Of a DNA stretch of 5,639 bases, positions 2,717 to 5,639 are shown in pieces. The notes below the pieces were generated by a model. The model saw nothing but the letters and a program-made list of their open reading frames with translations. It was not told the DNA's origin and did not search any database. Source of the stretch: Clostridiales bacterium (GTDB lineage Bacteria > Bacillota > Clostridia > Oscillospirales > Acutalibacteraceae). Positions within the stretch are counted from its first letter, which is position 1, and each line of letters starts with the position of its first letter. The translations under genes and the position numbers were made by a program. The DNA is taken from the NCBI GenBank assembly GCA_022791355.1, contig JAAVYX010000178.1:1-5639 (forward strand), given 5' to 3'.

Positions 2717-5551
2717 ATGAAAGAGATCATTTTTCACAAGAAACGATTCCGGCGCATACTGGCCACGGCCTTGAGCGCCCTGCTGACGGTGGGCGCGGCC
2801 GCCGGCCTGCCCCAGCGGACCGCGGCGGTGGAGGAGCCGGCAGAGCGGTCCCTGAAGGTGCTGGCCATCGGCAACTCCTTCAGCGAGGACGCTATGCAGC
2901 ATCTCTACCAAATCGCCGCCGACGCGGGAGCCACCGAGATCGTGCTGGGCAACCTGTATATCGGCGGATGCAGTCTGGCCACCCACTGGGGCAACGCCCA
3001 GGACAACCGGCCGGCCTACGAATACAAGAAAAACACCAACGGAACCTGGTCCTCCCGGGGCGGCTCCACCATGGAGTACGGCATCAAGGACGAGGAATGG
3101 GACCTGATCACCATCCAGCAGGTCAGCGGCCTGAGCGGCATGGCCGACACCTATAATTCCGATATCGAAAATCTGGCTTCCTATATCAGGCAAACCCGTC
3201 TCAACCGCCGGGGCCGGCTGGGCTGGCACATGACCTGGGCCTATCAGACCGGCAGCAATCACGGCGACTTCCCCAAGTATGGCCGGGATCAGATGACCAT
3301 GTACAACGCCATCGTATCGGCCGTGCAGCAGAAAATCCTGACCAGCGATTCCTTCGACCTGGTCATCCCCTCGGGCACGGCCATTCAGAATATGCGCACC
3401 AGCTATATAGGCGACACCCTGACCCGGGACGGCTATCACCTGTCCTACAACCTGGGCCGCTACATCGCCGGACTCACCTGGCTGAAGGCCGTCACCGGCT
3501 GGTCCATCGACGAAATCGCCTATGTGCCCAGCATGTCCGAAATCCCCGCTTCCCTGCTCCCTGTCATCAAGCAAGCGGTCAACAACGCTGTGGAGCATCC
3601 CTTTACGGTCACCCCCTCCAGCTACGTAAACGACCCGGTTTTCGACGATCTCTATAAGCGGCTGGACTGGGAGCCGGAAGGCACGGGCTACTGGAACTCG
3701 GGCAACGGCGGCTACGCCGCCGAGCCGACCGTCAACCGCGCGGCCGGGAACTCCAAAAACTTCATTCCCTCCGCCCGCCGCTTTACCAAGGCGGATATCC
3801 CGGTAGGCAGCATCATCGAGGTGGACGAGGGCTATCAGTACCGGCCGGACGGCTGGGCCCCCGAGGGCGCGGAGGCTCCCGGCCGTCCCGAAAATATTAC
3901 CGCCCGGCAGATGGTGGTGGACAAGGCCTTCTGGGACAAATACGAGTACCGGGCCTTCAATCTGGCGGCGGTCGACGGCAGCGACCTTACCGGTAAGGAG
4001 GACGAGGCGGCCGCCCACCTGCGCATCTATGTGCCCGATCTTGTCAAGTACACCCAGCTGGATTGGGAATACATATGCCCCGCCTTCTGGAACTCCGACG
4101 GCGGCGGCTACGCGGCCGACCCCAAGCCCGCTACCACAGGAGACCTGGCCAAGAGATATGTGGCCTCCGCCAAACGCTTTACCAAGGAGGATATTCCGGT
4201 GGGCAGCGTGCTGGTCGTCGACCCGGGCTATCAGTACCGGCCCGACGGCTGGGCTCCCGAGGGCGGCGGCGCGCCCGGCCGGCCGGACAACGTCTCCACC
4301 CGGCAGGTGGTCGTAGGGGACGATTTCTGGTCCAAATATGAATACCGCGCCTTCAACATATCCATTCAGGGCAGCAACGCCGATCTGACCGATCAGGCCG
4401 AGGAGGTGGCCGGCCACTTCCGGATTTATACCCGCAAGGCCGGCGGAAAGGCCATCCAGTCCTTCTCCATAAACGGCGCGGAGGGAGCTTTCAGCGGCAA
4501 CGTCATCACCGTTGCCCTGGACGAAGGAACCGACCTGACCAAGCTGACCCCCGAAATCGTCTGTTCGGACGGCGCTTCCCTCTCCCCCGCCAGCGGCGTT
4601 CAGACCGACTTTACCAATCCCGTGCGCTACACGGTCACCGCCGAGGACGGCACCACCCAAATCTATATCGTAACGATCCAGCTGAAAAAGGTTTACGATT
4701 ACAGTAAATACGATCTGCTGGATTGGGAGCCCGCCGGCCTTGCCTACTGGAACTCGGGCGACGGCGCCTATTCCGAAAATCCCAGCCTGAACGCCACGGC
4801 CGACAATTCCAAGTATTTCGTAAGCTCCGGCCGCCGCTTTACCAAGGCGGATATCCCGGCGGGCAGCCTGCTGGTCATTGACGCGGGCTATCAGTACCGG
4901 CCCGAGGGCTGGGGCTATGCGGGAGCCGAAAAGCCCGGCCGTCCCGGCAATGTGACCGTGGGCGTGACCGAAGTCGGCGCGGATTTCTGGGAAAATTACG
5001 AGTACCGGGCTTTCAACGTAGCCGTCGTCGGCAATAATACCGATTTGACCGGCAAGGAGGAGGAGACGGCTGCTCACTTCCGCATTTACATCCCCAAGTC
5101 GGCCGCAAAGGATGTCCTGTCCTTCTCCATAGACGGCGTACAGGCGACCATCATTGGCGACCGTATCTCCCTCACCCTCCCCGGCGGCACGGATCTTACC
5201 AAGCTGGCCCCTGTCGTCACGGTCAGCGACAAGGCCTCGGTCTCCCCCGCCAGCGGCGTCCAGACCGACTTTACCCAGCCGGTTGTCTACACCGTCACGG
5301 CCGAGGACGGCAGCGTCCAAACCTACACGGTAACCGTAACGGTAAAGCTGGACTCCATCCCCGGCGACATGGACGGGAATGGAGAGGTAACCATCCAGGA
5401 CGTGATGGAGGCCTGTAAGGTGCTGGCCCGTCAGTCGGCCGGCAAGGCCCCCGCCGAGGACGAGATGCTGCGGGGCAATCTGGACGGCGACGACAAGTTC
5501 ACCATCACCGACGTCATGGAAATCTGCAAAATTTTAGCCCGTAAGGCGTAA
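2717..5551 (+). CDS. Secreted multidomain protein: DUF4886/SGNH hydrolase-like domain, three aromatic modules, two Ig-like domains, dockerin-like tail
   Basis: This 944-residue exported protein starts at 2717, where AAAGAGG (2702-2708) lies 8 nt upstream; an in-frame ATG at 2696 has no such site. A signal peptide (1-37: KKRFRR, hydrophobic core 14-30, likely cleavage after TAA) precedes a DUF4886 domain (about 45-295). Its SGNH-type landmarks are GNSFSED with nucleophile candidate Ser54, GNLYIGGCS (78-86), QQ (134-135) where SGNH enzymes have Asn, and DGYH with Asp238 and His241. This suggests a carbohydrate esterase, unproven. Then come a 124-residue module (316-440), a second (448-573) plus Ig-like domain (579-656), and a third (668-793) plus Ig-like domain (799-877); the Ig-like domains resemble DUF5018. 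The C-terminus (881-944) has two dockerin-like calcium loops, DMDGNGEVTIQD and NLDGDDKFTITD. No sortase motif or membrane anchor is present. It likely acts on extracellular glycans, perhaps held by a cohesin. Confidence 0.88.
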   Translation: MKEIIFHKKRFRRILATALSALLTVGAAAGLPQRTAAVEEPAERSLKVLAIGNSFSEDAMQHLYQIAADAGATEIVLGNLYIGGCSLATHWGNAQDNRPAYEYKKNTNGTWSSRGGSTMEYGIKDEEWDLITIQQVSGLSGMADTYNSDIENLASYIRQTRLNRRGRLGWHMTWAYQTGSNHGDFPKYGRDQMTMYNAIVSAVQQKILTSDSFDLVIPSGTAIQNMRTSYIGDTLTRDGYHLSYNLGRYIAGLTWLKAVTGWSIDEIAYVPSMSEIPASLLPVIKQAVNNAVEHPFTVTPSSYVNDPVFDDLYKRLDWEPEGTGYWNSGNGGYAAEPTVNRAAGNSKNFIPSARRFTKADIPVGSIIEVDEGYQYRPDGWAPEGAEAPGRPENITARQMVVDKAFWDKYEYRAFNLAAVDGSDLTGKEDEAAAHLRIYVPDLVKYTQLDWEYICPAFWNSDGGGYAADPKPATTGDLAKRYVASAKRFTKEDIPVGSVLVVDPGYQYRPDGWAPEGGGAPGRPDNVSTRQVVVGDDFWSKYEYRAFNISIQGSNADLTDQAEEVAGHFRIYTRKAGGKAIQSFSINGAEGAFSGNVITVALDEGTDLTKLTPEIVCSDGASLSPASGVQTDFTNPVRYTVTAEDGTTQIYIVTIQLKKVYDYSKYDLLDWEPAGLAYWNSGDGAYSENPSLNATADNSKYFVSSGRRFTKADIPAGSLLVIDAGYQYRPEGWGYAGAEKPGRPGNVTVGVTEVGADFWENYEYRAFNVAVVGNNTDLTGKEEETAAHFRIYIPKSAAKDVLSFSIDGVQATIIGDRISLTLPGGTDLTKLAPVVTVSDKASVSPASGVQTDFTQPVVYTVTAEDGSVQTYTVTVTVKLDSIPGDMDGNGEVTIQDVMEACKVLARQSAGKAPAEDEMLRGNLDGDDKFTITDVMEICKILARKA
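2849..3601 (+). other. DUF4886 SGNH-hydrolase-like domain
   Basis: Residues 45-295 of the secreted protein carry the family's opening KVLAIGNSFSEDAM, NLYIGGCSL, the LGWHMTWAYQ strand (168-177), VIPSGTAIQN (216-225) and RDGYHLS (237-243). Ser54, Asp238 and His241 can form a Ser-His-Asp set. The block III Asn of classic SGNH enzymes appears to be replaced by Gln134 or Gln135; this is read from motif order, not a structure. Confidence 0.8.
3662..4036 (+). repeat. Aromatic module, copy 1
   Basis: Residues 316-440. Landmarks shared by all copies are LDWE, (Y/F)WNS, RFTK(A/E)DIP(V/A)GS, GYQYRP(D/E)GW, PGRP.N(I/V), FW..YEYRAFN and RIY. Copy 1 has no Ig-like domain after it; a 7-residue linker leads straight to copy 2. 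The dense, conserved Trp and Tyr suggest a glycan-binding role, by analogy with binding modules only. Confidence 0.8.
4058..4717 (+). repeat. Aromatic module copy 2 plus Ig-like domain 1 (first 660-bp unit)
   Basis: Residues 448-667: module copy 2 (448-573), Ig-like domain (579-656) and an 11-residue linker. The 17-mer GGCTATCAGTACCGGCC occurs here at 4226-4242 as in copies 1 (3830-3846) and 3 (4886-4902). The Ig-like part, with LDEGTDLTKLTPEI and SPASGVQTDF, is of the DUF5018-like beta-sandwich kind. Confidence 0.8.
4718..5347 (+). repeat. Aromatic module copy 3 plus Ig-like domain 2 (second 660-bp unit)
   Basis: Residues 668-877. Landmarks are exactly 220 residues (660 bp) after those of the previous unit: LDWE at 448 and 668, GTDLTKL at 604 and 824, SPASGVQTDF at 623 and 843. 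The DNA at 4581-4615 and 5241-5275 differs at one of 35 bases, so this is an in-register tandem duplication with no net insertion or deletion. Confidence 0.8.
5357..5548 (+). other. Dockerin-like domain
   Basis: Residues 881-944 hold two EF-hand-like loops, each followed by a helix: Asp884, Asp886, Asn888, Asp895, then VMEACKVLAR; and Asn921, Asp923, Asp925, Asp932, then VMEICKILAR. Spacing and order fit a type I dockerin at the extreme C-terminus. Loop positions 10 and 11, which set cohesin specificity in classic dockerins (often Ser-Thr), are Ile-Gln and Ile-Thr here. Confidence 0.8.
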
Positions 5552-5639
5552 AAGCCGTATAAAAACAAAACCCCGCTCCCCATCGCTGTCTGCACCGCCC
5601 CAGCAAAAGTGGAGAATAGACAAAAAATCCCCCCCTGAT
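5552..5639. other. Non-coding end of window
   Basis: After the stop codon there are 88 bases with A-rich (AAAAACAAAA) and C-rich stretches, ending in AAAAAATCCCCCCC just before the edge. I find no complete terminator hairpin. The A6/C7 run may be one arm of a structure that closes outside the window. Confidence 0.4.

Noticed and set aside
3830..4902. Repeated GGCTATCAGTACCGGCC as a CRISPR or mobile-element repeat
   Set aside because: The copies are unevenly spaced (396 and 660 bp), in frame, and encode the same GYQYRP motif of the protein module.
2663..5320. Very long minus-strand open frame (885 codons) opposite the secreted-protein gene
   Set aside because: It is the antisense shadow of a GC-rich gene. 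Its Gly/Val/Ala-rich repeats mirror the plus-strand modules, and it has no recognisable domain. The plus-strand frame has a signal peptide, DUF4886 and a dockerin.

Overview
The window looks like chromosomal DNA from a GC-rich Clostridia-type Firmicute, probably a gut Oscillospiraceae/Ruminococcaceae-like bacterium. This is an inference from strong AAGGAGG ribosome binding sites, textbook sigma-A promoters (TTGAAA-N17-TATAAT twice), a dockerin-type C-terminus, a DUF4886 secreted protein and a GlgX-type debranching enzyme. No species call can be made from the sequence alone.

Layout. Positions 1-955 (minus strand) hold the first 318 codons of an isoamylase/GlgX-type glycogen debranching enzyme, cut off by the left edge. 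Positions 956-1439 are a long divergent intergenic region. On the minus strand it carries a near-perfect promoter (1257-1285), followed by a leader of about 295 nt in which several hairpins can be drawn. On the plus strand it carries an equally good promoter (1366-1394) for the next gene. Positions 1440-2549 (plus) encode a regulator with a LacI/periplasmic-binding-protein-like sensor and, unusually, a C-terminal helix-turn-helix in place of the N-terminal LacI one. A strong intrinsic terminator follows (2555-2591). A separate promoter (2641-2669) then drives a 944-residue secreted multidomain protein (2717-5551): signal peptide, DUF4886/SGNH hydrolase-like domain, three copies of an aromatic-rich ~124-residue module, two Ig-like domains and a dockerin-like tail. 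The last 88 bases are non-coding and hold nothing I can assign.

How the genes fit together. The regulator and glgX are divergent, with predicted starts about 150 bp apart, so the regulator is a candidate controller of glgX and of itself; nothing in the sequence proves this. The secreted protein is insulated by a terminator and has its own promoter, so it is probably an independent unit acting outside the cell on polysaccharide or its acyl decorations. The most interesting items are the structured glgX leader, which I cannot match to any RNA class I know, and the three-copy module of the secreted protein, including an in-register 660-bp tandem duplication of module plus Ig domain.
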